Positions 10,837 to 21,850 of a stretch of DNA of 64,000 nucleotides are shown here, one piece after another; positions within the stretch are counted from its first letter, which is position 1, and every line of letters begins with the position of its first letter. The translations under genes and the position numbers were made by a program. The notes beneath the pieces were generated by a model. That model was not told the origin of the DNA. It was given only the letters and a program-made list of their open reading frames with translations, and did not search any database. Source of the DNA: Leguminivora glycinivorella (taxonomy: Eukaryota; Arthropoda; Insecta; Lepidoptera; Tortricidae); NCBI RefSeq assembly GCF_023078275.1, contig NC_062978.1, positions 8,942,585-9,006,584 of the forward strand, read 5' to 3'.

Positions 10837-11293
10837 CTTGTATTATTTTAGAGTCAGCGTAAATCAATTTTAAAACCAAAACCTTGATTATTTACACAAA
10901 TTATGTGGAAATACATGTGCATCAAGGAGATACAAACGGTACGTCAAAAACCGTGTACCGTAAAGAGCTGAAAACGTCATCTCAAAACTTAAGGGGAAGT
11001 ACTACTTATCATACATTTCTGGCGGTAATATCAGTAGCTCAAACAAACGAATGAATGAATGAATATAGATTTTTTTTAGAAATACAAAAAAATACATCTG
11101 TCTACTGTCAATACGTGTGTGACATTGACGTACCATTTCAGCTGCTGAAGTGCACTTGCTTATAACCTCAATTTTGAGACGTGAAGAAAGTAAACTTAAT
11201 TTTGTTTGTTTTGGCGGCTGATAAATGCCTCCAAAATGAAGTTATCATATTAGTAACTCGTAACAAAAAGTTTTCTCGCGAAATCTTGCAACA
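10837..11293. promoter_or_regulatory. Putative bidirectional promoter of eIF3m and ELP4
   Basis: Only 457 bp separate the two divergent start codons. The interval is free of recognised repeats and contains TTTTGGCGGCTGATAA (about 11209-11224) and AACTCG/CTCGCG stretches, but no clear TATA box. The bidirectional role is inferred from arrangement only. Confidence 0.45.
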
Positions 11294-11405
11294 ATGGCAA
11301 GCTTTTACAAAACAGTCGATTCCCGCTCCAGTATAAATGGAACAAAGTTAAAAAATAATTTACCATATGTATCATCTGGAATTCCATCTCTGGACCATGT
11401 TATAG
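11294..11405 (+). CDS. ELP4: ELP4 exon 1
   Basis: MASFYKTVDSRSS... to ...LDHVI plus one base of Gly, donor GTATGT. Confidence 0.9.
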
Positions 11406-13396
11406 GTATGTTTCATAACACCAGAAATGATCCGGAACAACAATGGTGTCTTATTGTTTATTATTTCTTTATTTTCAGGTGGTGGTTTACCAACTGGAGC
11501 AGTTTTTGTTGTAGGTATGTATAAATGTATTATTACATTAGACATACATTGTATGACTTCTGATTTCGTGTGTAAAATATACTTTAATTTACTTACAGAG
11601 GAAGATGTGCTTGGTAATTATAGCAGAGTCTTGAGCAAATATTTCCTATCAGAAGGTGTTGTATGCAAGCATGACCTGTTTATTGCATCTGCAGATGATG
11701 ACCCCAGAGAATTTGTGAGTACCTATTAGAGTATACAGTTTTAGATACCTTCCTAGTTTTTTTATACCTACATATGTGATTGTTAATGATTAATTAATAC
11801 ATTTTTGGTTGAATGGCAGTTTCTTTTTATAAATAAAGGATGATGTATGGTCATGAGTTAAAATAAAAGTGTTAATAATATCTATTGTCAATTCCTTAAA
11901 CCCTTCAGGTAAAGGAATTGCCACAACCATGTACAGCTCCTCCGGAGGATGAAATAAACATAGCAGCAAGTGATGTCAACAAAATGAAGATAGCCTGGAG
12001 GTATGAGGGCCTCAAGGAGGTTGAATCATCATTTGGGGACAAAACTAACTTTGGACATCACTTTGATCTGAGTCGACACTTAGATTCTGAAACTATTAAG
12101 AATAATAATATAACTTATTGGAATGTCAAGGACAGCTGTGCTGGTGTAAAAGGTATGTTTATCTGAAAATAATTGCAATTTTTTTAGTTGAAAGCTAAAG
12201 GTATTTTAATAAAACAATTTTTGAAATTTATTTTAGGGTTCAAGAATGATATCTACTTCAAACTTCTGACCAGTATAAAAGAGGTTTTATCTAAAGACAC
12301 ATACAAGGTATCAAGCAAGGAGAATAACAATATTTTAAGGATCAACATCCAGTCTCTAGGCTCACCACCGTGGATGAGTCTGGATTGTGAAGAGGAAGAC
12401 TCACATATGTTTGGGCAGGATCTCCTTAAGTTTGTCTACTGCCTCAGAGTGTTGCTTCGAGGTACTACTGCAGTTGCCTTTATCACTATTCCAGCACATC
12501 TTTTTGATGTAAGTTTATCATTAGTAGTAAATACCTTAGAACAGGTAGTTCTTATACATATATCCTGTTATTTAATATAAAGATATTGTTGATTTAATCA
12601 GCGCTGCTATAATTTTATTAATCTACATAAACTTTTACAGAGTGAATCTCTAACAAAAAGGCTGCTCTATTTAGTGGATAATGCAGTAAGAATTGAATCG
12701 TTTGCCGGATCCTCCAAAGAGACTAATCCTGTATATAAAGATTACCAAGGCTTGTTCCACTTGACGAAGCTGAGTACCGTCTATTCAATTACACCATTTG
12801 TGCCTCCAAGCCTGGACTTGGCATTCAAATTGAGAAGGAAAAAGTTTAACATTGAGAAACTCCACTTGCCGCCAGGTATGTTAATATGAGTTGTGTAAAA
12901 TTTTAATATGTGGGAGGAACTTGCATCAAACCGCAATGAGTGGAGAAGTATTGTCGCAAAAGGTAAAGAAACCCACAATATCACCTGGTTTCAAGACAGC
13001 CGTAAAACGTGTAAAAAGACACAATCGTGTGAATCGCGATACTGTCTCCTTAGCGATTGGGTCTCAATTCAAATGTAAAAAATGCGGACGTCCATGTCTC
13101 TCCCGACTCTCCCGGATAGGTCTATAGTCTATATAGTCACGAAAGAAGTTGTCTGTCGCATTCAGACGCTGTTTAAATCATCTGTCAAGATGTACGAGGC
13201 CTTATGATGATGATGATGATGAACATTTTAAGAACACAATTGTTGAATTAGCCAGTCTGTAGGAATGAAGTAAAGTGCAAGTAATGCTTTTAATTTTACA
13301 GAATTGGAAGAAACCAGTGAAAGAGAACAGGACGACATCACTGCTAATCCTCAAATCGCATGTGGAGGATTCAAGAAAAAAGATATAGAGTTTTAA
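11294..13396 (+). CDS. ELP4: Elongator complex protein 4 (7 exons, complete)
   Basis: Elp4 is a RecA-fold subunit of the Elp4/5/6 ring of Elongator, which modifies wobble uridines of tRNAs. Seven exons join in frame to 369 residues: 11294-11405, 11479-11514, 11599-11714, 11909-12152, 12237-12508, 12641-12875 and 13302-13396. All junctions are GT-AG. The N-terminus has GIPSLDHVIGGGLPTGAVFV, equivalent to a degenerate Walker A region, followed by VVEEDVLGNYSRVLSKYF. RIESFAGSSKETNPVYKDYQ and the C-terminal GGFKKKDIEF match the family. The length fits insect Elp4. A polyadenylation signal AATAAA lies at 13506-13511. Intron 6 contains a truncated retrotransposon tail. Confidence 0.93.
11479..11514 (+). 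CDS. ELP4: ELP4 exon 2 (36-bp microexon)
   Basis: It encodes GGLPTGAVFVV, the glycine-rich loop, between a TTTTCAG acceptor and a GTATGT donor, and joins in frame on both sides. Confidence 0.9.
   Translation: MVVYQLEQFLL
11599..11714 (+). CDS. ELP4: ELP4 exon 3
   Basis: EEDVLGNYSRVLSKYFL... to ...SADDDPREF, donor GTGAGT, phase 0 end. Confidence 0.92.
11909..12152 (+). CDS. ELP4: ELP4 exon 4
   Basis: VKELPQPCTAPPEDE... to ...KDSCAGVK plus one base. It includes KIAWRYEGLKEVESSFG, a conserved Elp4 block. Confidence 0.92.
12237..12508 (+). CDS. ELP4: ELP4 exon 5
   Basis: GFKNDIYFKLLTSI... to ...AFITIPAHLFD, donor GTAAGT. It carries RINIQSLGSPPW, the Walker B-like strand region of the family. 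Confidence 0.92.
12641..12875 (+). CDS. ELP4: ELP4 exon 6
   Basis: SESLTKRLLYLVDNAVRIES... to ...IEKLHLPP plus one base, donor GTATGT. Confidence 0.92.
12906..13222 (+). mobile_element. 3' end of a non-LTR retrotransposon with (ATG)n tail
   Basis: Lies in ELP4 intron 6. Translated in shifting frames it gives WEELASNRNEWRSIV, then FKCKKCGRPC and SRIGLYSHERSC. This is the W...LA..R..WR block and the C-x2-C...SRIGL-SH zinc-finger-like C-terminus of endonuclease-reverse transcriptase elements (CR1/RTE/Jockey-like). It ends with a short (TGA)n/(ATG)n microsatellite at 13205-13222, typical of the 3' tail. It is frameshifted and severely 5'-truncated. Confidence 0.75.
13302..13396 (+). CDS. ELP4: ELP4 exon 7 (stop)
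   Basis: ELEETSEREQDD... to ...FKKKDIEF and TAA at 13394-13396, after an AATTTTACAG acceptor. Confidence 0.9.
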
Positions 13397-13839
13397 GTAC
13401 ACATTATTATGAAAATTATTATATTACTTGAAATATATTTTTAATAATACTCGTTACATTTATTTACAAAGGGTCGTATAAAAACGAACTTGTATTTTGA
13501 ACCTAAATAAATACACTATAAAGTTCACATCGTAATATTAATTTTAAGGAGTATCTTTTATAAGTTTACCGAAATACGCGTTGCCATTGTAATACTAACT
13601 GGAATAGAATTGAGCCACCAGATTCACACATTGGAGAGGAACTCATGCATTAACTTTAAACAAAACTGCCTTAATTATTAGTCACCCCACCTGCCCAGCA
13701 GAGCGTATCTCCCTAAAACCGGCGAAACTATTCACTGTGTTATTGTTTGCTCGCATGTTCGCCGGCCCGTCCGCTTTTTCCGCGTCGTTATTAAACTTAT
13801 ATTTTGAATGGATTCTACATTTTACCAATAAAATCTAGA

Positions 13840-13902
13840 ATGAAGTGCAGAAAAGTGGCGAGTGCAAAAGTTCTCTTTGGTTGCTTCAACACCTTATTCT
13901 TC
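13840..13902 (+). CDS. Tetraspanin exon 1
   Basis: Twenty-one codons, MKCRKVASAKVLFGCFNTLF..., ending at donor GTAAGT, phase 0. Start chosen as the only ATG giving a cytosolic N-terminus followed by the first membrane helix. Confidence 0.8.
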
Positions 13903-16900
13903 GTAAGTATAATTTAAAAAATTACTCATGTGACTTAACAGGCATTTCATTAATTAAGCGAAGCGTTACATCCTTACATCACTAATTAAAAAGCTACTTA
14001 TCCCCTTCTTAGTCTCTTGTTTTTATTATAAAAACAGACATATGTACATATAGGTACCAACATAATGTTTTTCCCCTATAGTTAGTAGTAGTACTTATTT
14101 TTAACTTAAACCACTATGTGATGGTCAGAGTTATGCAGATATAATTTACCTATACAATGACGCTCGCCGTTACCCATGTGCTGTGCGAGCGTATAAACAA
14201 TTGTATCTATTCTCTGCTGGAATGGAATGCAGTGATTGTTTGGCCGTTATTACGACACTCATTGTTTACGAGATGGGCGATTGGTGATACCGTCCGTCAC
14301 TAACTGCACTAAGTACCTATTTATCTGATAATCATCTAGCTATTCTTACTAGCCAAAATGTTAACAGTAAGGTATGTATTACATTAAGTACGTACGTACC
14401 TACCTAGACTACCACGCAACTGAACAAATATTTTCGAAGTCATTAACTGCGTTCAAATAAAACGAAACCTTTTGCATATAGATAGGTATCAATATATGAT
14501 GCATCTATTGTTATCATGTACAAGGATTTGGGATAGATTACTGCACACCTATTTATTTATGTAAGTAGGTACACTAAATTATTGGCAGACTTAATTGTTT
14601 GAAAAAATTATATGTATACCCATCACTACTGATGACCTATTTCTCGCATCCTACTGTAGGTATGTGTTTTCAATCAAAAATCTGTATAGGCCAATCTTGG
14701 TTTTTATTGGGATAAAATGTAGTGATGTAATGCTTAATGGTAGATGCGCTCACTGACCCAAACAGAAAATACACCCTGTAAAACGTATCTATACAGTGTG
14801 CGGCCCATAACCTACATAGCATTTATTGCAAACATATTACAAACATATATTTAACATGTGGGAGTAATATGACCCTGCAAGGGCGCAGCAACCTTACAAC
14901 TACTTAATAGTAGGTAAATTACAAATTATGTTGTACAAGTTATCTTATAGCTAATTAGTAATACTTACTTAATTAAGGTTAGACATTATCGAGTTACGTT
15001 GGTATAATTGAATATCCAGGCGTGCGGGTTCGTGGAAGTAGTATGCGGGTTCCTGGTGCTGGTGGACTCGCGGCGCGTGCTGCTGTCGCGGCTGCTGGCG
15101 GCGCCGGACGGGCCGCTGGAGGAGGCGCCGCTGCACTACGCGGCGCTGGCGCTGCTGGCCGCCGGCCTGGTCGTGTGCGCCGCCGCGGCGCTCGGCTGCT
15201 GGGCCACCTACATGCCTTCCTATGTCATACTCACCTTTGTAAGTGACTTTATTGATGTATTGGCATCTATGATCCATATGGGTAGGCGCTTACAGGTGTT
15301 TTTGTTTATGCAACCAACAAATCTTACTTTGGATAGTGACATTATTTTTTATGTAACAATTTTTTTTGTACAATCCTAGCTAGCATTTGGATTGGGAATT
15401 TTGGGCCAACTAATGTTAATCTGTACATATTTCAACTAATGTTAATTGTAAAGTTAATGCGCACGTTCATGCCGCTCCCGGATAGGTCTTTATAGTCACG
15501 AGAGGAGTTGTCTCTCACATTCAGACGCTGTTTAAATCATCTGTCAAGATGTACGAGGCCTTATGATGCGCAAAGTATTCCTGGTGGTTAAAATTTCACC
15601 CTGTATTGCGTAACACTGACATTGCGTGTAAATACATTACACGCTAATAAAAAAAAAGTTATACTTTCTTCATAAAAGTATCTAACGTTTAAGAAAAATA
15701 GGTTTTAATAGTCAGTTTATTTTAACGCCAATAGAAAACGTAATTTCCTTTTGCAGTATTTTCTGATGGTGCTAGCACTGTTAGTATGCTCGTGCCTGGG
15801 CGGCGTGGCGGCGGCCGCGTGGCCGCGCTGCGCCGGGCTGCAAAGCGCGCGCGGCGGCGCCGTCGGCGCGCTGCAGACCTACTACGCCGTGCCCGACTAC
15901 GAGCACTTCACTGCGGCACTAGATCTCGCTCAGACAGAGGTAAGTCTTTCTTTATAGTGCTATTTAGAAATAAGTCATAAAGTTACTAGGTAGGAGACCA
16001 ATGGTAGCTGTACCACAGATTTACGACTCAGGCATGACGTTGCTCGACGAGTGATGGCGGCAATCATTGCTTGGACAGAGTTAGATCAGTCGTTAGGTCG
16101 CTCCCAACTCGCCGCCGTCGATCACAATGTCATGGCCGGGCCGTTAAGTTCCTCTATCATTAGGGCCCATTTAGACGGTACGATACGAGAACTCGCATAC
16201 GAGTTTTATTAACTGGCTGCGCAAAATACAGCTCGCAATGTAACTAAAATCGCATGCGAGTTCGCGCGCCGTCTAAATCAGGCCTTAGTCTTCGTTCTAT
16301 CTATCTGCTGAGGATGCTACATATGTCAACTTTGCAGCGCCTGTAGCTAGATAAACTTTGTCACATCGGTGCGTCCCTATCGCACTAAAAATAGTGCGAA
16401 AAGGACGCCCTGACGTTTTATTCTTTATTACGCAACTATGCGTGCCTGCCCGTATTGGTTATTTATAAATATCTCAAATGTTTAATACTCAAGTTTGTAT
16501 CCCCAGCTGCAGTGTTGCGGCATGACGGACGCGCATAACTACGACCTGTCGGTGTGGCAGCTGCGGCGGCTCGGGCCGCGAGGCATGGCGGTGCCGCCGA
16601 GCTGCTGCGTGCAAGCACCGCCCGCTTCCTACCTCAACCCTACGCCGCGTAACGCCTCGCGATGCCAGGAGGTCACGCCTAACCCAGAGTTCAGACACGT
16701 GGTGGTAAGTGAATTCTGTATAATGTAGTATTGGTGGCAATACTCGTTGCTCACAGAGCAGCTGCGTGCAAGCACCGCCTGCGTCCTACCTCAACCCTAC
16801 GCCCCGCAACGCCTCACGATGCCAGGTCACGCCTAACCCAGAGTTCAGACACGTGGTGTTACATGAAAACCTACTGTACTGTACTTTATGGAGGTAGTGT

Positions 16901-19900
16901 TAGTGCGACAGTGCATGATTGCCATCAGCGGACCTACCGTAGCACATAGTAGCGTGTCCCTATTCAACCCAACGACTTGCGACGTCAGGTCACACCTTAG
17001 AACGTTTTTACATTATCCGATATCGTTTCGATGTAGGAGTCCAGTAGGACCCATGTCCCATATAAAGGTGCCATTTCGACATCCTTCCTACATCCGATAT
17101 CGAATCGGATAAACGCTCTTCGGAAGAGTGCAACCATGTTACACTACCACATTCAGAAAAACGCATTAAGGCTAAGTTCTCACGAGTACGTGAATTCTGT
17201 AGGTTTACTCGACTATATAACAGGGTGTCCACTTTCTGGAAAGTCAGGGAAAGTCAGGGAAAAGTCAGGGAAGCTCATAGTGGTCATGGAAAGTCAGGGA
17301 AAGTCAGGGAAATGATTTGGAGGTAAGGGAAAAATTTGGCACCAAGAAAAAAAAAAAAAAAGTATTGAAAAATGTATACTATTTCTTGGGTTTGGCCACA
17401 TCCATGACAGCAAAGATGGATCCCGATTGTGATTGTGATTTTAAGGCAACTTAGAATTGTCTCTTTAGACTTTTATGACAAGTATAGTGCCTGGCCTCCA
17501 TGCCAGTGATTACTAATAAGGGATATCTTCATGCTCTAGCTTAATTTATCTATATATATTTGTGCAACATTCATAAAGGGCGACGTGAAAACGACAAAGT
17601 TACGTCGCTGTCAGAATTCTAAGTATCTATCCGACGTTCCAAAGCGGAGTTCCTCATAATAGTCCGTTGCTTCTGGAAAGTTATGTATGAAAATGTTGGC
17701 ATAATTAATGGAAGATTTTTTTTAATTGGGATATGTACATTACAGGCCGAAGTTATTTTTCATCAACCCTCCCCATCCCTCCCCCCTCTGCGTCACCCCT
17801 CTTCCCCCCCTTAAATAGCCGAAAATGCGGTTTTTCGCGATTTCTGACAAAACCGTTGTAGATACAGAAAAAACGTGTAGGAAAAAAGTAATCCTTGATA
17901 AATTTACTACAAATCGTTCATTAACACTTTGGTTCTAGCACTTATAGGTTTCGCGTGATCCATCACGAAAGTTGGTCCTTTGATGCAATTTTCTTTAGTT
18001 AATGTTAAGTTTTCTCCCAAATTGCTTACGAAATCTGTTTGATATTACTAAAATATTATAAACTGAAAATGAATTTCAGGGGGAAAAATCACTACCATGG
18101 GTGGGACTTGAACTCACGGCTCCTGGATTGATACTCCAGGGCTCTACCAACAGCTACCAAAAGCTCATCCCCAGTCATAGATATACTATATAGATCAATG
18201 GTACTCCTAGTGACTACTACCGTGAAAATATTACGTCTTAAATAGTTACTGGAAGTCCAAGACATATTGGAAATTCCACCCATGGTAGTGATTTTTCCCC
18301 CTTAATTTTATTTTAGTCATGAGTTACAATATTTTAGTTATATCAAACAAATTTCGACGATTTCGTATGCATTTTGGGCGAAAACTTAACATTCACTAAA
18401 GAAAATTGCAGCAAAGGACCAACTTTCGTGACGGATCACGCGTCAACTATAAGTGCTAGAACCAAAGTGTTAATGAATGATTTGTAGTAAATTTATTAAG
18501 GATTACTTCGTTCATACGCGCTTTTTCTGTATCTTCAACAGTTTTGTCAGAAATCGAGAAAAACCGCATTTTCGGCACTTTAAGGGAGGGTAGAGGGGTG
18601 ACGCAGAGGAGGGAGGAGTGGGGAGGGTTGATGAAAAATAACTTCGGTCTATAACGTACATATTTCAATTAAAAAAAACCTTCCATTAATTATGCGGTAA
18701 TTTTAGCTAATTTCCCCCTACTATAAAGCCAATGGTGCAAAACGTCACATAAAGGCGCAATCTTGTATGAGTCAAAGGAGCATAGGAGGATAATGAGCCT
18801 GACGATAAGAATCACTTTGAAACCTAAAGGCATGTCGTGGCAAAACACCTAAATGAGCATCCCGACTCTGACAACAGACAAAAAATTTCGCGCTCGCTTC
18901 GCTCGCGATTACTACTTTTACATAGTTCATATTTTTGTTCTTGGTCAATACTTCGCGCTCACTACACTCGATATCTCGTTTTCATTTCAAAAGCCTGCTT
19001 TCTTGCTCTCCTGCTCGCTCTGGTACTCCATTTTGTTTGCTATGTTATGTGCTATCAGCTGCAAAAATGCATGACGAATTTGTCAATGAGTTCATTTATA
19101 CTTTCTCCATGCAATTTTGCAGCTCACTGTATGTGATAACTACTATCAGCCCCAGGGACGTATAAAAGTGGAACATTTTTCGCGCTCGCTGCGCTCGCGA
19201 TATTTTTTTCTGCCGCACTATATCCAAGGGTACCAAAACTCAAACTCGCTGGTATGAGAAATTAAAGTTTAATAGTTAACATAAAGGTAAAAAAAACCGT
19301 AGGTATATAAGTATGAATTGCCTTGAAAATGTTAAAATTTCGTACTTTACGTACGTGTACAAACATATTCCAGAAAAAAATTAGCTGTGACAGACGGACA
19401 GACAGGCGCACGAGTGATCCTATAAGGGTTCCGTTTTTCTAAAAAAAACTGCTTTTTTCAGGTTCTTTTTTTCAAGACAGAAAAAAACCGTTTCACAACC
19501 CTGAGCAAAAGTGGTAAAAATGTCATCATAAAATGAACATTTGGTCAGGGAAATTTTCTTAAATGGTCATGGAAAGTCAGGGAAAAGTCAGGGAATTTTT
19601 TTTGGGTTTAGTAGTGGACACCCTGATATAATTATTGATTTTTGGGTGACAGGAAGCAATAAGTTCCAGATAGGATCACTCACCCCTTATACAATGCGAC
19701 GAGCTATAGTCCACCACTACTCCACTCCCCACTATCGTCTTTACATGGCAGCACTTTTAATTGCAGGGATGTCTCGGCAAAATAGAAGATTGGTATCAGC
19801 AGCAGTTCATCATATTCATGCTGAGCCTGTTCGTCGTAGCTCTCCTCAAGCTGGCCATCCTGCTCGTCACCATATTCTCCTGCATCCGCCTGCGCAAGCA

Positions 19901-20090
19901 CCGGCAGGAGATGCACGCATTCATCATGAAGTCCATAGACAATAAGACTAACGAGAATATTTACGATACGAAGATGGGTTCGATGCGCGACGAGCCTATA
20001 ATGGCGAAGTACATCCAGCCTAATAACTTCTACAGCCCCCGCGTACGGAACCCGAGGATTTTCCACAGCAAGCCTAATGAGATGGTATGA
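13840..20090 (+). CDS. Tetraspanin (5 exons, complete)
   Basis: Tetraspanins are four-pass membrane proteins that organise plasma-membrane and vesicle microdomains. Exons 13840-13902, 15020-15238, 15757-15939, 16507-16704 and 19767-20090 join in phase 0 to 328 residues. Membrane segments are about residues 10-36, 62-86, 92-115 and 234-262. The small loop is residues 37-61. The large extracellular loop shows the family's diagnostic CCG (158-160), PPSCC, a further Cys (SRCQ) and GC at residues 222-223. The C-terminal tail is polar with tyrosines. I cannot name the orthologue. Exons 2-4 are very GC-rich compared with the introns. Intron 4 (about 3 kb) holds tandem partial copies of exon 4 and a 2.4-kb transposable element. 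AATAAA lies at 20537-20542. Confidence 0.9.
15020..15238 (+). CDS. Tetraspanin exon 2
   Basis: ACGFVEVVCGFLVLVD... to ...MPSYVILTF. It covers the end of TM1, the small loop and TM2. Acceptor ATATCCAG, donor GTAAGT. Confidence 0.88.
15455..15568 (+). mobile_element. Second copy of the retrotransposon 3' end
   Basis: Closely matches 13090-13208, from the SRIG-coding part to GAGGCCTTATGATG, without the long ATG tail. Lies in tetraspanin intron 2. Confidence 0.75.
15757..15939 (+). CDS. Tetraspanin exon 3
   Basis: YFLMVLALLVCSCLGG... (TM3) to ...FTAALDLAQTE, the start of the large loop. Acceptor TTTTGCAG, donor GTAAGT. Confidence 0.88.
16163..16289. mobile_element. MITE in tetraspanin intron 3
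   Basis: Inverted ends built on GCCCATTTAGACGG and CCGTCTAAATCAGGCC, followed inward by paired ACTCGCATACGAG / CTCGCATGCGAGT. Confidence 0.6.
16507..16704 (+). CDS. Tetraspanin exon 4 (CCG motif)
   Basis: LQCCGMTDAHNYDLSVWQL... to ...PEFRHVV. It holds the CCG and PPSCC motifs of the large extracellular loop. Acceptor CCCCAG, donor GTAAGT. Its 3' half recurs downstream. Confidence 0.9.
16750..16862 (+). pseudogene. Tandem partial copy of tetraspanin exon 4
   Basis: About 105 bp repeat the 3' half of exon 4 with few changes. It would still read SSCVQAPPASYLNP and NPEFRHVV. Three bases (one Glu codon) are missing after SRCQ. The donor is destroyed (GTGTTACA in place of GTGGTAAGT). A CTCACAG sits just in front and could serve as an acceptor. 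It lacks the CCG motif, so it cannot replace exon 4. Best read as a non-functional exon fragment. Confidence 0.8.
16905..17000 (+). repeat. Possible third, decayed exon-4 copy
   Basis: TATTCAACCC...TCAGGTCACACCTTAG at about 16960-17001 resembles the same part of copy two, offset by about 160-170 bp, which equals the spacing between copies one and two. A further trace, GTGAATTCTGTA at 17191-17202, repeats the exon-4 donor flank. Confidence 0.4.
17701..18695. repeat. Long inverted repeat (about 400-bp arms)
   Basis: Left arm 17701-18105 pairs with right arm 18276-18695. Paired blocks include ATAATTAATGGAAG with its complement, CATCAACCCTCCCC with GGGGAGGGTTGATG, GCGGTTTTTCGCGATTTC with GAAATCGAGAAAAACCGC, and ACTACCATGGGTGG at the loop. 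Arms differ by scattered substitutions. Confidence 0.85.
18100..18170 (-). repeat. tRNA-like sequence (SINE head) in the hairpin loop
   Basis: On the minus strand a pol III A box (TTGGTAGAGC) and B box (GTTCAAGTCC) are spaced as in a tRNA, between GGTAGC and CCCACC. It is probably a tRNA-derived SINE or tRNA relic, not an active tRNA, since no clean cloverleaf could be drawn. Confidence 0.6.
19767..20090 (+). CDS. Tetraspanin exon 5 (TM4 and tail)
   Basis: GCLGKIEDWYQQQF, then the fourth membrane helix IIFMLSLFVVALLKLAILLV and a polar tail ending ...HSKPNEMV with TGA at 20088-20090. Acceptor AATTGCAG. Confidence 0.9.
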   Translation, partial: GCLGKIEDWYQQQFIIFMLSLFVVALLKLAILLVTIFSCIRLRKHRQEMHAFIMKSIDNKTNENIYDTKMGSMRDEPIMAKYIQPNNFYSPRVRNPRIFHSKPNEMV

Positions 20091-21850
20091 GAATTAGCCG
20101 CGGAGATAAATGCTTTAGAGAGGAAACTAGAGAAGTTCTCAGATTATCTGTACAAGCACGAAGCAGATTCAATTATGTGGTAACTCGTGCCCAAGTACAT
20201 ACTTGTTTTATTTTAGTTTACTAGAAAAGCGATATACGCTTTAAAGTTTGATTTTTTAATAGAAGACTGTTTTTATCGTCGTAATTTTGAAATAGTTTTA
20301 AGCCATTTTGTATTTAATATTAATACCGACAAACACAAAGTGCCATAGATTGTATTTGTATTGTTACATTTGGAAGATATTTTTGACAAACAAACTAATA
20401 TAGTGATATGGACTCCATTCTTAAAGCATTTTCTCCGTGCTCAGCATAATTCATAAAGGTTGACACTTTAAGTTATAATTTTTATAAAAGCATTAAGCGT
20501 AATAAGTAGGTTATAGGTATATAGTTCTCGGAGAAAAATAAAAATCTTGTATCAATATGCAATATTATTTTCAAAAGAACATTCAAAAATTGGTCCTAAA
20601 TTTAAAACATTGTTAACAATGGCTCTGGAATGTTGTTATCATTCACAATTGGTTCTATAGCTGTAGTCGTTTGTCGAGCAGAGAGCAGGCGACCCACTCC
20701 CTATGAGAGCGGAGTCGATTCTTATCTATTTAACTTATATCGATACTTTGATGTCTCATAACATTAAAATATTATGATAGTTTCACGAGTGACAAAATTA
20801 TATAAATAAAAATATATGGAATAATAAGAATGTCATGAGTTCTTTAAATTATTATAAAAACCAACATTTTGTAAATTCCAGATTTCCACAAAACCATCCT
20901 AAATAATACATGAGATCCTTAACAATAACGATTCTAGACCTGACAATACTTAAATCAACAGTAGCTATCTATCTATAATAATTGATACTATAATGTTACC
21001 TATTGACCATTGAGACCGTCATCACAGTATAATCTACTAAATAATTATCTTAGGTACAGGAATGATCTTACTTTAGCCGTAATTACATAAATTTACATTT
21101 GCACTATGATATAAAGTAGGTGGGGTGTCTCCCCAGGCGGACTGCGGGCTCGGCGACTACACAATCACTAAGGAAGTAAACTCATTCTACAACTGATATA
21201 ATGTCTTTTGTGCTCTTCTCGTATCTACAACACATTCCAAATAAATATAATACCTATCAATTTCACTTTACCTACTCCGAGTGTAGGAGGGGACCTATTA
21301 TTTTACAAGACAACTGGAAGTGTCGCCCGGCGGGAACCGGGCGCGCTTAACGCGGATCGGAATATTTACTACATCCTGGAAGTACGATAAAATATTTACA
21401 AAAGAAGTATTAACAACCGTAAAAACTATAAAATACTATGAAATCGATATCTTTGAATATAAATAGTCTAAAACAACGCCGAAAGTTCATATAAAAGTAC
21501 GGGAGAATCTTGGAACACACCGTTTTACGCGGCAAAAGAACATTCTAAATATTACTTCGGCCGCTGGAAATCGTATTAAAATTCTTGTTTAAAAACTTTG
21601 GTCATCATCGTTCGTGCCACGCCGGCGGGGATAAGATTCTAAAATTTCTTTTGCGTCACTCCGATATAAAATTTCAATTCTACGTTATCTCTCCATTCCC
21701 ACGCCGCGTTTTAAGAATCTTTCGCTACGCTCCAAATTCTACTATAGCCATATTTTCTTTCGCCTTCGGCTCGTCTACATTCTTTTCTTGGCACAATACA
21801 CTAGGTTCATCGAACTCGTTTAACTAGCGGAAGGGGTCGGCTCGCAGACC
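20091..21850. other. Convergent 3' untranslated regions
   Basis: Between the tetraspanin stop and the mam stop. The left part up to about 20550 is probably the tetraspanin 3' UTR; the right part is probably the mam 3' UTR. I saw no clear minus-strand AATAAA. AT-rich, no repeats recognised. Confidence 0.45.

Larger units (their letters stand above)
17221..19625. mobile_element. 2.4-kb terminal-inverted-repeat element
   Basis: Ends are CAGGGTGTCCACT and AGTGGACACCCTG (inverted). ATATAA flanks both sides (17215-17220, 19626-19631), consistent with a 6-bp target duplication. Both ends carry tandem GGAAAGTCAGGGA motifs in the same orientation. The interior holds a long hairpin with a tRNA-like loop, and a fragment of the GGGTTCCGT repeat (about 19385-19440). 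No transposase frame was seen, so it is non-autonomous. Superfamily not assigned. Confidence 0.75.

Noticed and set aside
15008..15379. Alternative frames across tetraspanin exon 2
   Set aside because: High GC leaves all frames open. The chosen frame alone gives two membrane helices and joins exons 1 and 3 in phase.
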